A stretch of DNA of 64,000 nucleotides from contig NZ_BMPQ01000006.1 of the NCBI RefSeq assembly GCF_014647675.1, positions 111,129-175,128 of the forward strand, given 5' to 3'. Shown here in pieces: positions 32,377 through 40,941 of the stretch. Positions within the stretch are counted from its first letter, which is position 1, and every line of letters starts with the position of its first letter. Made by a program: the position numbers and the translations under genes. The stretch comes from Streptomyces flaveus (GTDB taxonomy: Bacteria; Actinomycetota; Actinomycetes; Streptomycetales; Streptomycetaceae). The notes under the pieces were generated by a model. The model ran no database searches, had not been told where the DNA came from, and saw nothing but the letters and a program-made list of their open reading frames with translations.

Positions 32377-32699
32377 AGATCACCCAATCACTTGCCCTGC
32401 TTGCCCCCGCGAACCTACGAACCTAGGCCCTCAGCTCACCACGCCACCGTCCACCACACGATCCGAAACTCTGCCGTCCGGGTGAAATTCGGGCATCCGA
32501 CGGACAGCTTCCGTCAGCCTCGATAGCGTGAATGTCACATCTCACACTTGATCCACTCCCGAATCATGCGTGAGGCCCCCACAGGAGCTTCACCGATACC
32601 GCCGAGGAACCCACGCTGCCTGCGCACCGTCCTTCTCGCCACTCGGGGCAGGTTGTCGCCCTGCCCGGCCAGACCCGCTCCAGACCGAGCCCCACAGGC
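32377..32699. other. Intergenic region between hexosaminidase and OHCU decarboxylase
   Basis: Carries the promoter region of the hexosaminidase (minus strand) and the unexplained 5' region of the decarboxylase. The decarboxylase frame stays open from 32574, after a TGA at 32571-32573, but contains no ATG, GTG or TTG. No other gene was recognised. Confidence 0.55.
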
Positions 32700-33149
32700 C
32701 TGGAGCGGTTCAACGCCGCACCCGCGGACGACGCCGAACGGGCCCTGATCGCCTGCTGCGGCAGCCACCGCTGGGCCCGCCGACTCGCCGCCCACCGCCC
32801 CTACCCGGACCTGGCCGCCCTGCTCGCCGCGGCCGACGAGGCGGCGTACGACCTGACCCCCGCCGACCTCTCCGAGGCCCTGGCCCGCGAGCCCCTCCCC
32901 CACCTCCCCGACGACGCGTACGCCGCGGCGCACACGGCGCTGAGCGCGGCCCATGCGGCGTACGAGAGCCGCTTCGGCCATGTGTTCGTCATCTGCCTGG
33001 ACGACATGTCCCCCGAGGAGACCCTCGACCAGGTGCTCGCCGCCATCCGGTCACGTTTGGCAAACGATCCCGAGGAGGAACGTTGCCTCACGGCGGAAGA
33101 ACTCCGCCGTCTGGCAAAGGGCCGCTTGTCACGTATGGCCCGCTCATAA
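32700..33149 (+). CDS. 2-oxo-4-hydroxy-4-carboxy-5-ureidoimidazoline decarboxylase, start missing
   Basis: The frame reads LERFNAAPADDAERALIACC, GSHRWARRLAAHRPYPDLAA, LFxx-type helices, FGHVFVICLDDMSPEETLDQ, and ends KGRLSRMARS. This is OHCU decarboxylase of the ureide/uric acid pathway, giving (S)-allantoin. Conserved catalytic-region features (CCGSxRWA, HRPY, FGHVFVICxD) are all present and the length from LERFN to the end is normal. No standard start codon exists in frame between the upstream stop (32571) and 32700, so the 5' end may be damaged, use CTG, or be misread in the sequence. The given start is the first conserved residue. No other ureide gene is nearby. Confidence 0.75.
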   Translation: MERFNAAPADDAERALIACCGSHRWARRLAAHRPYPDLAALLAAADEAAYDLTPADLSEALAREPLPHLPDDAYAAAHTALSAAHAAYESRFGHVFVICLDDMSPEETLDQVLAAIRSRLANDPEEERCLTAEELRRLAKGRLSRMARS

Positions 33150-33205
33150 GCGCCCTGAAGGGGCGCGGGGAACTGCGCGATCAACCACAAACAACCCGCA
33201 CCCGG
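33149..33205. repeat. Dispersed intergenic repeat, copy 1
   Basis: Core gaaggggcgcggggaactg cgcga-c-a-ccacaa-aacccgca, similar to copies at 37391-37462 and 39976-40048. Just after the decarboxylase stop codon; it could act as terminator. The left arm of the hairpin is short in this copy. Confidence 0.75.
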
Positions 33206-33414
33206 CAACGAACAAGTCGCCCAGCCCCGTAAGCCGCCCCTCCTCCCCCGGCGGGTAGCCGTCCGCTGGCTTTTTGATCACATCCGGTAGGCCCGCTGTA
33301 AGCATCCCGACAGCACGTCGCTACGATGGCCAGGGCCGGTGGACCGTACCCGGCCGGGCCCGACCGACAGCACAAGCCGGCGCGGCCCCAATCCCCGCTC
33401 CCGGAGGAACTTCC

Positions 33415-33795
33415 GTGCCGGCTGGAACGCTGTACCGCGGCCGGGAAGGAATGTGGTCCTGGGTGGCTCATCGAGTCACCGGCGTCCTCATCTTCTTCTT
33501 CCTGTTCGTACACGTGCTGGACACCGCTCTCGTCCGTGTCTCCCCCGAGGCCTACGACGAGGTAGTAGCCACCTACAAGACGCCCATCGTCGCGCTGCTG
33601 GAGTACGGCCTCGTCGCCGCCATCCTCTTCCACGCGCTCAACGGTCTGCGGGTCATCGCCGTCGACTTCTGGTCCAAGGGCCCGCGCTACCAGAAGCAGA
33701 TGCTCTGGACGGTCGTCGGCGTCTGGGTCGTGCTGATGGTCGGGGCGCTGTACCCGATTCTCGGCCACGCCGTCCGCGAAGTCCTCGGGAGCTGA
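33415..33795 (+). CDS. sdhC: Succinate dehydrogenase cytochrome b556 subunit
   Basis: A 126-residue membrane anchor with three hydrophobic spans. The N-terminus (TLYRGREGMWSWVAHRVTGV) has the conserved Ser-x-x-x-Arg-type quinone/heme region, and His in FVHVLDTALV and HALNGLRVIAVD are probable heme ligands. GTG 33415 has a GGAGGAA site. First gene of the sdhCDAB operon; sits upstream of sdhD by five bases. A TACGAT -10-like box at 33322-33327 is a possible promoter. Complex II of the TCA cycle and respiratory chain. Confidence 0.93.
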   Translation: MPAGTLYRGREGMWSWVAHRVTGVLIFFFLFVHVLDTALVRVSPEAYDEVVATYKTPIVALLEYGLVAAILFHALNGLRVIAVDFWSKGPRYQKQMLWTVVGVWVVLMVGALYPILGHAVREVLGS

Positions 33796-33800
33796 GCCTG

Positions 33801-34292
33801 ATGTCCACTACTGAGAAGACCGCCGCCTCCGGCATCGGCCCCATCGAGGGCGATGGCGAACTGGCGTACAGCGTCGACAACCCGGCGCCGTACATCGAGG
33901 CCCCACGCCAGCGCACCAAGAAGACCCCGAAGTCGACCCGTGGCAACTTCGAGATGGCCGCATGGCTGTTCATGCGGCTGTCCGGCATCGTCCTGGTCGT
34001 CCTGGTCATCGGCCACCTGCTGATCCAGCTCGTCCTCGACGGCGGCGTCTCCAAGATCGGCTTCGCCTTCGTGGCGGGCCGCTGGGCGTCCCCGTTCTGG
34101 CAGACCTGGGACCTCGCCATGCTCTGGCTGGCGATGCTGCACGGCGCCAACGGCCTGCGTACGGTCATCAACGACTACGCGGAGCGGCCGAACACCCGGC
34201 TGTGGCTCAAGGGCCTGCTCTACACCGCCACGGTGTTCACCATCCTGCTGGGCACGCTGGTGATCTTCACCTTCGACCCGAACATCCGCTAG
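33801..34292 (+). CDS. sdhD: Succinate dehydrogenase hydrophobic membrane anchor
   Basis: A 163-residue subunit. The first 50 residues are hydrophilic (long for SdhD), then three spans: MAAWLFMRLSGIVLVVLVIG with HLL after it, the central LAMLWLAMLHGANGLRTVI, and GLLYTATVFTILLGTLVIF. His residues in IGHLLIQ and LHGANG may ligate heme. Starts five bases after sdhC and is followed by sdhA after 19 bases, so one operon. Anchors the catalytic subunits and forms the quinone site. Confidence 0.93.
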   Translation: MSTTEKTAASGIGPIEGDGELAYSVDNPAPYIEAPRQRTKKTPKSTRGNFEMAAWLFMRLSGIVLVVLVIGHLLIQLVLDGGVSKIGFAFVAGRWASPFWQTWDLAMLWLAMLHGANGLRTVINDYAERPNTRLWLKGLLYTATVFTILLGTLVIFTFDPNIR

Positions 34293-34311
34293 ATCCGGGG
34301 CTACGAGACTC

Positions 34312-36066
34312 ATGAAGATCCATAAGTACGACACCGTCATCGTCGGCGCGGGCGGCGCCGGCATGCGCGCGGCCATCGAGTCGACGAAGCGCAGCCGGAC
34401 CGCGGTGCTCACGAAGCTCTACCCGACCCGCTCCCACACGGGCGCCGCGCAGGGCGGCATGGCCGCCGCGCTGGCCAACGTGGAGGAGGACAACTGGGAG
34501 TGGCACACCTTCGACACGGTCAAGGGCGGTGACTACCTGGTCGACCAGGACGCCGCCGAGATCCTGGCGAAGGAGGCCATCGACGCCGTCCTCGACCTGG
34601 AGAAGATGGGCCTGCCGTTCAACCGGACCCCGGGCGGCACCATCGACCAGCGCCGCTTCGGCGGCCACTCCCGCAACCACGGCGAGGCCCCGGTCCGCCG
34701 GTCCTGCTACGCGGCGGACCGCACCGGCCACATGATCCTCCAGACGCTGTACCAGAACTGCGTGAAGGAGGGCGTGGAGTTCTTCAACGAGTTCTACGTC
34801 CTGGACCAGCTGATCACCGAGGTCGACGGCGTCAAGCGGTCGGCGGGCGTGGTCGCGTACGAGCTGGCCACCGGCGAGATCCACGTCTTCCAGGCGAAGG
34901 CCGTGATCTACGCCTCCGGCGGCACCGGCAAGTTCTTCAAGGTGACGTCGAACGCGCACACCCTCACCGGTGACGGCCAGGCGGCCTGCTACCGGCGCGG
35001 GCTGCCGCTGGAGGACATGGAGTTCTTCCAGTTCCACCCGACCGGCATCTGGCGCATGGGCATCCTGCTGACGGAGGGCGCCCGCGGTGAGGGCGGCATC
35101 CTGCGCAACAAGGACGGCGAGCGCTTCATGGAGAAGTACGCGCCGGTCATGAAGGACCTCGCCTCGCGTGACGTCGTCTCCCGGTCCATCTACACCGAGA
35201 TCCGGGAGGGCCGCGGCTGCGGTCCCGAGGGCGACCACGTCTACCTGGACCTGACCCACCTGCCGCCGGAGCAGCTCGACGCCAAGCTCCCGGACATCAC
35301 CGAGTTCGCCCGTACGTACCTCGGCATCGAGCCGTACACGGACCCGATCCCGATCCAGCCCACCGCGCACTACGCGATGGGCGGCATTCCGACGAACGTC
35401 CAGGGCGAGGTGCTGGCCGACAACACCACGGTCGTGCCCGGTCTGTACGCGGCCGGCGAGGTCGCCTGCGTGTCCGTGCACGGCGCCAACCGGCTCGGCA
35501 CCAACTCGCTGCTCGACATCAACGTCTTCGGCAAGCGGGCCGGCATCGCCGCCGCCGAGTACTCCGCGAAGAGCGACTACGTCGAGCTTCCCGAGGACCC
35601 GGCGGCGTTCGTGCAGGAGCGGGTCGAGATGCTGCGCGACGCCACGGGCAACGAGCGGGTCTCGGACATCCGCCGCGAGCTGCAGGACTGCATGGACGCC
35701 AACGTGATGGTGTTCCGCACCGAGCAGACGATCAAGACAGCGGTCGAGAAGATCGCCGAGCTGCGCGAGCGCTACCTGAACGTCTCGGTCCAGGACAAGG
35801 GCAAGCGGTTCAACACCGACCTCCTGGAGGCCATCGAGCTGGGCAACCTGCTCGACCTCGCCGAGGTCATGGCCGTCTCCGCGCTCGCCCGCAAGGAGTC
35901 GCGCGGCGGTCACTACCGCGAGGACTACCCGAACCGCGACGACGTCAACTTCATGCGCCACACCATGGCGTACCGCGAGGTGGGCGACGACGGCACCGAG
36001 ACCGTCCGTCTCGACTACAAGCCGGTCGTCCAGACCCGCTACCAGCCGATGGAGCGTAAGTACTGA
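34312..36066 (+). CDS. sdhA: Succinate dehydrogenase flavoprotein subunit
   Basis: A 584-residue flavoprotein. FAD motif DTVIVGAGGAGMRAAIES (7-24); covalent-FAD His42 in RSHTGAAQGGM; active-site regions QFHPTGIW and TEGARGEGGILRN, HYAMGGI and the Arg region HGANRLGTNSLLD. Full length and intact. The sdhB ATG overlaps its stop (TGATG). Oxidises succinate to fumarate and passes electrons to the iron-sulfur subunit. It ends in YRPMERKY-like basic/aromatic residues as usual for the family. Confidence 0.96.
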   Translation: MKIHKYDTVIVGAGGAGMRAAIESTKRSRTAVLTKLYPTRSHTGAAQGGMAAALANVEEDNWEWHTFDTVKGGDYLVDQDAAEILAKEAIDAVLDLEKMGLPFNRTPGGTIDQRRFGGHSRNHGEAPVRRSCYAADRTGHMILQTLYQNCVKEGVEFFNEFYVLDQLITEVDGVKRSAGVVAYELATGEIHVFQAKAVIYASGGTGKFFKVTSNAHTLTGDGQAACYRRGLPLEDMEFFQFHPTGIWRMGILLTEGARGEGGILRNKDGERFMEKYAPVMKDLASRDVVSRSIYTEIREGRGCGPEGDHVYLDLTHLPPEQLDAKLPDITEFARTYLGIEPYTDPIPIQPTAHYAMGGIPTNVQGEVLADNTTVVPGLYAAGEVACVSVHGANRLGTNSLLDINVFGKRAGIAAAEYSAKSDYVELPEDPAAFVQERVEMLRDATGNERVSDIRRELQDCMDANVMVFRTEQTIKTAVEKIAELRERYLNVSVQDKGKRFNTDLLEAIELGNLLDLAEVMAVSALARKESRGGHYREDYPNRDDVNFMRHTMAYREVGDDGTETVRLDYKPVVQTRYQPMERKY

Positions 36067-36839
36067 TGGCAACCCCGACCCTCGACAAGGAAGACGCCAA
36101 GCCTGAGCCGGGCTTCGCCGACTCCCCGTACATCACGGTCACCTTCCGGATCCGCCGCTTCAACTCGGAGGTCTCCGCGGAGGCGACCTGGGAAGACTTC
36201 CAGGTCGAGATCGACCCGAAGGAGCGTGTCCTCGACGCTCTGCACAAGATCAAGTGGGACATGGACGGGACGCTGACGTTCCGCCGCTCCTGCGCACACG
36301 GCATCTGCGGCTCGGACGCCATGCGGATCAACGGCAAGAACCGCCTCGCCTGCAAGACGCTGATCAAGGACATCAACCCCGAGAAGCCGATCACGGTGGA
36401 GCCCATCAAGGGCCTGACGGTCCTGAAGGACCTCGTGGTCGACATGGATCCGTTCTTCCAGGCGTACCGCGATGTGATGCCCTTCCTGATCACGAAGGAC
36501 ACCAACGAGCCGACGCGTGAGCGTCTGCAGTCGGCGGAGGACAGGGAACGCTTCGACGACACGACGAAGTGCATCCTGTGCGCCGCCTGCACGTCCTCGT
36601 GCCCGGTGTTCTGGAACGACGGCCAGTACTTCGGCCCGGCCGCCATCGTCAACGCCCACCGCTTCATCTTCGACTCGCGCGACGAGGCCGGTGAGCAGCG
36701 GCTGGAGATCCTCAACGACAAGGACGGCGTGTGGCGTTGCCGTACGACGTTCAACTGCACGGACGCCTGTCCGCGCGGTATCGAGGTCACGAAGGCGATC
36801 CAGGAAGTGAAGCGGGCGCTGATCACGCGCCGCTACTGA
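36066..36839 (+). CDS. sdhB: Succinate dehydrogenase iron-sulfur subunit
   Basis: A 257-residue subunit. [2Fe-2S] site: C76AHGIC81GSD and C96, with Asp84 in place of the third Cys, as found in several bacterial SdhB. The [4Fe-4S]/[3Fe-4S] domain has CILCAACTSSCPVF and CTDACPRGIEV. Last gene of the operon and overlapping sdhA by one base. It carries electrons from FAD to quinone in the membrane anchor. Confidence 0.96.
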   Translation: MATPTLDKEDAKPEPGFADSPYITVTFRIRRFNSEVSAEATWEDFQVEIDPKERVLDALHKIKWDMDGTLTFRRSCAHGICGSDAMRINGKNRLACKTLIKDINPEKPITVEPIKGLTVLKDLVVDMDPFFQAYRDVMPFLITKDTNEPTRERLQSAEDRERFDDTTKCILCAACTSSCPVFWNDGQYFGPAAIVNAHRFIFDSRDEAGEQRLEILNDKDGVWRCRTTFNCTDACPRGIEVTKAIQEVKRALITRRY

Positions 36840-36902
36840 GTTCCTGCTGAGTTTCTGCCGAGTTCGCCTGCTCGGCCCTCGCGTGTTCGGCTGTGAGTGG
36901 TG

Positions 36903-37169
36903 TCAGCCTCGCAGGACGCGGCCCTGCTTGTCGGTGCGGTCGTTGCTCGTGAAGAACAGGATCGCGTCGATCAGGGCCCAGATGCCGAGGCCACCGCAGG
37001 TGAGGAGCTGGGCGACGCCCACGCCGACGGAACCGACGTAGAAGCGGCCGATGCCCAGACCGCCCAGGAAGAGCTGGAGGACGCCCGCGATGACCTTGGA
37101 CTTGTCGGAGTACGGGCGGCCCTGCGGGTCGTAGCCGAACGGGGCGTCAGGGGCCTTGGGGACAGACAT
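36903..37169 (-). CDS. TM2-domain membrane protein
   Basis: An 88-residue protein. After a short polar N-terminus ([15 protein letters not shown] is shared with the longer paralogue at 37932) come two spans of the TM2 domain: VIAGVLQLFLGGLGIGRFYV and [20 protein letters not shown], with a DxxxL-type polar end (SNDRTDKQGRVLRG). TM2 proteins are of unknown function. ATG 37169 follows AGGAG. It converges on sdhB. Confidence 0.88.
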   Translation of the reverse strand: MSVPKAPDAPFGYDPQGRPYSDKSKVIAGVLQLFLGGLGIGRFYVGSVGVGVAQLLTCGGLGIWALIDAILFFTSNDRTDKQGRVLRG

Positions 37170-37531
37170 GCGTGTTGCTCCTGGCATACAGAGGATGTGG
37201 AACGGAATGTTCCGAGCAGTCGCAGGAGGAAACCCGCGACAAACTGCATGCCTGCGCTCGTCCCCCCTACGGATCATGAAGCCTAGGGGTGCGGAGGGGG
37301 GTGGGAGGAGAGTGGTGAGGTGATCGTATTGATTCCGTGATCCGTTGACCGGAAGGTCACTTGACACTTGCTGAAGTCCGGTGCGGTACCGCGCCCCTAA
37401 GGAGGCCGCAGGCCCCTTAGGGGCGCGGGGAACTGCGCGACCAGCCACAACGAACCCGCAGTCGCCAACGAACCGAACCCACCACCCCCGTAGGCGCCCC
37501 GCCCAACCGCCGGAGGCAACCCGCGGAGCGC
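37170..37531. other. Intergenic region with dispersed repeat
   Basis: Contains the upstream region of the TM2 gene and the repeat at 37391-37462. No open frame with a ribosome site was seen. Confidence 0.6.
37391..37462. repeat. Dispersed intergenic repeat, copy 2
   Basis: The best copy of the family: a perfect 12-bp stem gcgcccctaagg ... ccttaggggcgc, then gggaactgcgcgaccagcc and acaacgaacccgcag. It lies beyond the stop codon of the DUF2752 gene (37532) and could end its transcription. Such elements are common between Streptomyces genes. Confidence 0.8.
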
Positions 37532-37942
37532 TCAGTGCAGGTTGCGGACCACGGTCCACGCAACCGCCACGACAAGCACCAACGTCTGGGCAACGCGGCC
37601 GAGTTCAGGCCGCCAACGCCGGCCGCGCAGGCCCTCGACGGCCCACCGGCCCAGCAGGGCCAGCGCGAACGGCGAGGCCAGCAGCAGGAGCCGGTTGTCG
37701 TGCCACGCGGCGCTGAAGTGGCCGTGCATCAGGTCGTACACCATGCGGGTGCCGCCGCAGGCCGGGCAGAGCAGCCCGGTGACGAGGCGGAAGGGGCACT
37801 GAGGCAGCAGATGCCCCGGCTCGTGCGGATCGGTGCCGTAGAGATAGCAGGCACCGGCGGCACCGGCGACGAACACGGCAAGCGGTGCCGTCGCCGGGTG
37901 CCGCAGAACGGATCCGGGCACGGATCCGGACTCAGCCGCCAC
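37532..37942 (-). CDS. DUF2752 membrane protein
   Basis: A 136-residue membrane protein with three to four hydrophobic segments and the DUF2752 signature [19 protein letters not shown] followed by [15 protein letters not shown]. The function of this family is unknown. GTG 37942 lies inside the last codons of the preceding TM2 gene (11-base overlap), so the two are cotranslated. The basic loop LRGRRWRPE lies between the last spans. Confidence 0.85.
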   Translation of the reverse strand: MAAESGSVPGSVLRHPATAPLAVFVAGAAGACYLYGTDPHEPGHLLPQCPFRLVTGLLCPACGGTRMVYDLMHGHFSAAWHDNRLLLLASPFALALLGRWAVEGLRGRRWRPELGRVAQTLVLVVAVAWTVVRNLH

Positions 37943-38411
37943 GCAGGACCCGCCCCTGGGAGTCGGTGTTGTTGCTGCCGGTCAGCAGGATGATGCCGTC
38001 GATCAGCGCCCAGATGCCGAAGCCGCCGCAGGTGAGGAGCTGGGCGACACCGACACCCGCGTGGCCGATGTAGAACCGGCCGATGCCCAGCGTGCCCAGC
38101 GTCAGCTGGAGCACTCCGGCGACGACCTTCGACTTGTCGGAGTACGGCCGCCCGTAGGGGTCGTAGCCGTACGGGGCGTTCGGGTCACCCGTGTACATGC
38201 CGGGCTGCGGCGGCACAGCACCCGGCGGCGGGTAGCCGCCGCCCTGCGGGTATCCGTAGCCGGGCTGCTGCTGGTACGGGCCCTGCTGCGAGTACGGGCC
38301 CTGCTGCTGCCCGCCGCCATAGGGGTTCTGCCCCTGACCAGGATTGGGGTTGGCGTTCGGATACCCGTACCCCGGCGGCTGGTTCGGGGGCTGCGGGGGC
38401 TGCTCACTCAA
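37932..38411 (-). CDS. TM2-domain protein with Pro/Gly/Gln/Tyr-rich N-terminus
   Basis: A 159-residue protein. The first 75 residues are low complexity, with repeated QGPYxQQ and PGYGYP elements; the C-terminal 80 residues form the TM2 domain ([40 protein letters not shown]). It is a paralogue of the 88-residue protein at 36903. The start is TTG 38411, chosen for the AGGAG nine bases upstream and the absence of a later start. It overlaps the DUF2752 gene. Confidence 0.85.
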   Translation of the reverse strand: MSEQPPQPPNQPPGYGYPNANPNPGQGQNPYGGGQQQGPYSQQGPYQQQPGYGYPQGGGYPPPGAVPPQPGMYTGDPNAPYGYDPYGRPYSDKSKVVAGVLQLTLGTLGIGRFYIGHAGVGVAQLLTCGGFGIWALIDGIILLTGSNNTDSQGRVLRGG

Positions 38412-38638
38412 GGCGACGACTCCTGTGTTCCGGTGCTCGGTGATCCGGCACGCGAGAAAATAGACACGACCGCTCGTCATGTTGTCAGGCTGGACCGGAC
38501 GAGGGCCAGCCTGGGTTGCGACTTGCCCGTACAAATGGCTATGTCCTGCCTGTACGGGCGGCTGTGTCGGCCTCTCAACTTCCGTTCGCACGGGTCCAGT
38601 TGCTGTGACTGACGGGACTCTTGTTACAGACTGGACCC

Positions 38639-39445
38639 ATGGCATCCCTGAGGAAGACCGCCGCCGCGCTGGCAGCCGCCACCGCGGTGCTGTTCGCGAT
38701 ACCCCCCACGGCCTCGGCAGGCCCTGCCCCGCACGACACGCACGGCACGCACGGCACGCACGGCACGCTCGTACGGGAGAACTTCGACCGCGTTCCCCTC
38801 GGCCCGGTCACCGCGGGCCGCGGCTGGACCACCGACACGGAGGGGGGCACGCTGACCGTCGCGCCCAGCGCCACCGGTCACGGCCGCGAGCTCCGTATCC
38901 GCACCGAAGGCAACGGCCGTGCCTTCGTCGTCTTCGACGACCTCGCCCCGCCCGGCAACAGCTTCTGGGCCCGCATGCGCCTGCGCGTGGCCGACTTCCC
39001 CACCGCCCCCGACTGGGCCCACTGGACCATCGCGGAGGCCTCCGGCTCCGACTCCCCCACGCTGGTCCGTCCCCTCGGCGGCCAGTACGCCCCCACCGAT
39101 AAGGGCAACTTCTTCGGCGTCGGCTCGGACCTGGGCCCCACCGGCGACTGGACCTCCTGGAAGACCTCTTCCCCCGCGGTCGCCGGAAAGTGGCAGTGCG
39201 CCGAGTTCCACCTGGACGCCACCGACAACCGCGTCACCGTCTACCTGAACGGCGTCGCACAACCCGACCTGACGGTCTCCACCGACAACCACGGCGGCAC
39301 CGCGGACGACTTCGTCTTCCCGACCTTCGACAAGCTGAAGCTGGGCTGGCAGCTCTACCAGTCCGACCCCACCCCGTCCTCGTACGACGTCCGCCTGGAC
39401 GACATCGCCGTGAGCACGCGACGCGTGGGCGGCTGCGGGTCCTGA
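38639..39445 (+). CDS. Secreted polysaccharide-lyase-like (Cip1-type) protein
   Basis: A 268-residue secreted protein with a Sec signal ([20 protein letters not shown] then TASA). A short HGT triplet repeat follows (three 9-bp units acgcacggc). The rest is a beta-rich domain with [60 protein letters not shown], and ends CGS. The layout suggests a jelly-roll/lectin-like fold of the Cip1/lyase type; the assignment rests on my recall of this family and is moderate. The catalytic role is unproven. Followed by a strong hairpin at 39465-39498. Confidence 0.65.
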   Translation: MASLRKTAAALAAATAVLFAIPPTASAGPAPHDTHGTHGTHGTLVRENFDRVPLGPVTAGRGWTTDTEGGTLTVAPSATGHGRELRIRTEGNGRAFVVFDDLAPPGNSFWARMRLRVADFPTAPDWAHWTIAEASGSDSPTLVRPLGGQYAPTDKGNFFGVGSDLGPTGDWTSWKTSSPAVAGKWQCAEFHLDATDNRVTVYLNGVAQPDLTVSTDNHGGTADDFVFPTFDKLKLGWQLYQSDPTPSSYDVRLDDIAVSTRRVGGCGS

Positions 39446-39464
39446 CCCTGGCGTCGACTTCTCG

Positions 39465-39498
39465 ACGGAGCGGGCTACCTCCCCGCGGCCCGCTCCGT
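39465..39498 (+). terminator. Hairpin terminator
   Basis: An 11-bp perfect stem (acggagcgggc and complement) with a 12-base loop, 20 bases past the stop codon of the secreted protein gene. Confidence 0.75.
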
Positions 39499-39615
39499 CG
39501 GCGTCGACCACTCGATCGGGTGAGCCGAGCGCGCTACGGCACGGCTCATGAGCCGGATGATCCAGGCTCTTGTGGATGAAAGGCCCACCCGGCGCCCGAA
39601 GAGGGAGGAACAGAA

Positions 39616-39933
39616 GTGACCAGCTTCCACTCCTGGGACGAGGTCAAGCGCGAGGTCTTCGACGCCGATGACCTTGAGGACATCGCCGTGGGCGCCCGGC
39701 GCATGGTGGCCGAGGTGCGCGCCCACAGGCTCGCCGAGATGCGCAGGCAGCTCGGACTCACCCAGCGCGGAGTGGCCAACCGTATGCACGTGAGGCAGGA
39801 ACGGGTCTCCGTCATCGAGCGCGGCAGGACCACGTCCGCGGAGGTGGGAACGGTCGCGGCCTATGTCGCGGCGCTGGGCGGGGAGTTGGAGATCGTCGCC
39901 AACTTCAACGGTACGCGCGTGGTCGTGGCGTAG
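39616..39933 (+). CDS. XRE-family HTH protein (antitoxin-like)
   Basis: A 105-residue protein with an N-terminal extension (SWDEVKREVFDADDLEDIAV) and an XRE HTH (RRQLGLTQRGVANRMHVRQE, RVSVIERGRTTSAEVGTVAA), then a short strand ending FNGTRVVVA. The layout (about 35 residues before the HTH) is that of HigA/RelB-type antitoxins paired with a RelE-like toxin. Only 117 bases separate it from the previous terminator, and no toxin frame is visible on either side. So it is either a solitary antitoxin or a stand-alone regulator. GTG 39616 with GGAGG upstream. Confidence 0.8.
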   Translation: MTSFHSWDEVKREVFDADDLEDIAVGARRMVAEVRAHRLAEMRRQLGLTQRGVANRMHVRQERVSVIERGRTTSAEVGTVAAYVAALGGELEIVANFNGTRVVVA

Positions 39934-39975
39934 GACGCCACTGGCTGGGCGGACTTGCCGAAGTCCGCCCAGCCA

Positions 39976-40048
39976 CCGCGCCCCCAGGGGGCCGCAGGCC
40001 CTCAAGGGGCGCGGGGAACGGCGCGACCAGCCACAACGAACCCGCAGC
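39976..40048. repeat. Dispersed intergenic repeat, copy 3
   Basis: Same family as 37391-37462: gcgcccccagggggccgcag, then ctcaaggggcgcggggaac, gcgcgaccagccacaacga and acccgcag. It lies between the XRE gene and the TetR gene. The stem is imperfect compared with copy 2. Confidence 0.8.
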
Positions 40049-40090
40049 TTAAAACTGCCTAACCCAGCGGAGCGCATAGGCTCTGTTCCC

Positions 40091-40888
40091 GTGCCAGCAG
40101 CGAAAGACAGTACGAGCGAGGACGGTCGCGCGGACTCCCGTGGGCCGGAAGGCTCCGCGCAGTCACAGGGACCGCGCCCATCCCGTACGCCCGCGAAGAG
40201 TGAGCAGACGCGGGCCCTCATCCTGGAAACGGCGATGCGGCTGTTCCAGGAGCGGGGTTACGACAAGACGACGATGCGGGCCATCGCCAAGGAGGCCGGG
40301 GTTTCCGTCGGCAACGCGTACTACTACTTCGCCGGCAAGGAGCATCTGATCCAGGGCTTCTACGACCGGATCGGCGTCGAACACCGGGTGGCGGTCCGGG
40401 CCGTGCTGGAGGGCGAGACGGATCTGGAGGCCCGGTTCGCCGGGATCCTCAAGGCGTGGCTGGACGTCGCCGAGCCGTACCACGAGTTCGCGGTGCAGTT
40501 CTTCAAGAACGCCGCCGACCCGGACAGCCCGCTCAGCCCCTTCTCCCCGGAGTCGGAGCACGCGCGCGTGGAGGCCATCAGCGTCTGCCGGGAGGTACTC
40601 GCCGGCTCCAAGGCCAAGGTCCCGGCCGAACTGCGGGACATCCTCCCGGAGTTGCTGTGGCTCTCCCAGATGGGGCTCGTCCTGTACTGGGTCTTCGACC
40701 GCACCGAAGGCCGCGAACGCAGCTACCGGCTCGCCGAACGCGGCGCCCGCCTCATCACCCTGGGCATCTCCCTGGCCCGCTTCCGCGCGCTGCGCCCCCT
40801 GGTCCGCGAGGTGCACGAACTGTTCATGGACTTCCTGCCGGGGATGACGAACGCACTGCCCGACCCGATGAGGAGGCCCAAGGCCTGA
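40091..40888 (+). CDS. TetR-family transcriptional regulator
   Basis: A 265-residue regulator. A 35-residue disordered N-terminus is followed by the HTH (TRALILETAMRLFQERGYDK, TTMRAIAKEAGVSVGNAYYY, FAGKEHLIQGFYDRI) and a ligand domain with aromatic and acidic residues. GTG 40091 is the first in-frame start after the repeat. It is convergent with the MMPL gene (gap 53 bases); TetR/MMPL pairs are common in actinobacteria but here they are convergent, so control is possible but not shown. Confidence 0.88.
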   Translation: MPAAKDSTSEDGRADSRGPEGSAQSQGPRPSRTPAKSEQTRALILETAMRLFQERGYDKTTMRAIAKEAGVSVGNAYYYFAGKEHLIQGFYDRIGVEHRVAVRAVLEGETDLEARFAGILKAWLDVAEPYHEFAVQFFKNAADPDSPLSPFSPESEHARVEAISVCREVLAGSKAKVPAELRDILPELLWLSQMGLVLYWVFDRTEGRERSYRLAERGARLITLGISLARFRALRPLVREVHELFMDFLPGMTNALPDPMRRPKA

Positions 40889-40941
40889 GCGCCTTGGGCC
40901 TCCTCATCGAGCAAGCGAACAGCGAGCAGGCGAACAGCTCG

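Noticed and set aside
39499..39933. Toxin-antitoxin pair with the XRE protein
   Set aside because: Only 117 bases precede it and the next gene downstream is a TetR regulator; no RelE/HigB-like frame was found.
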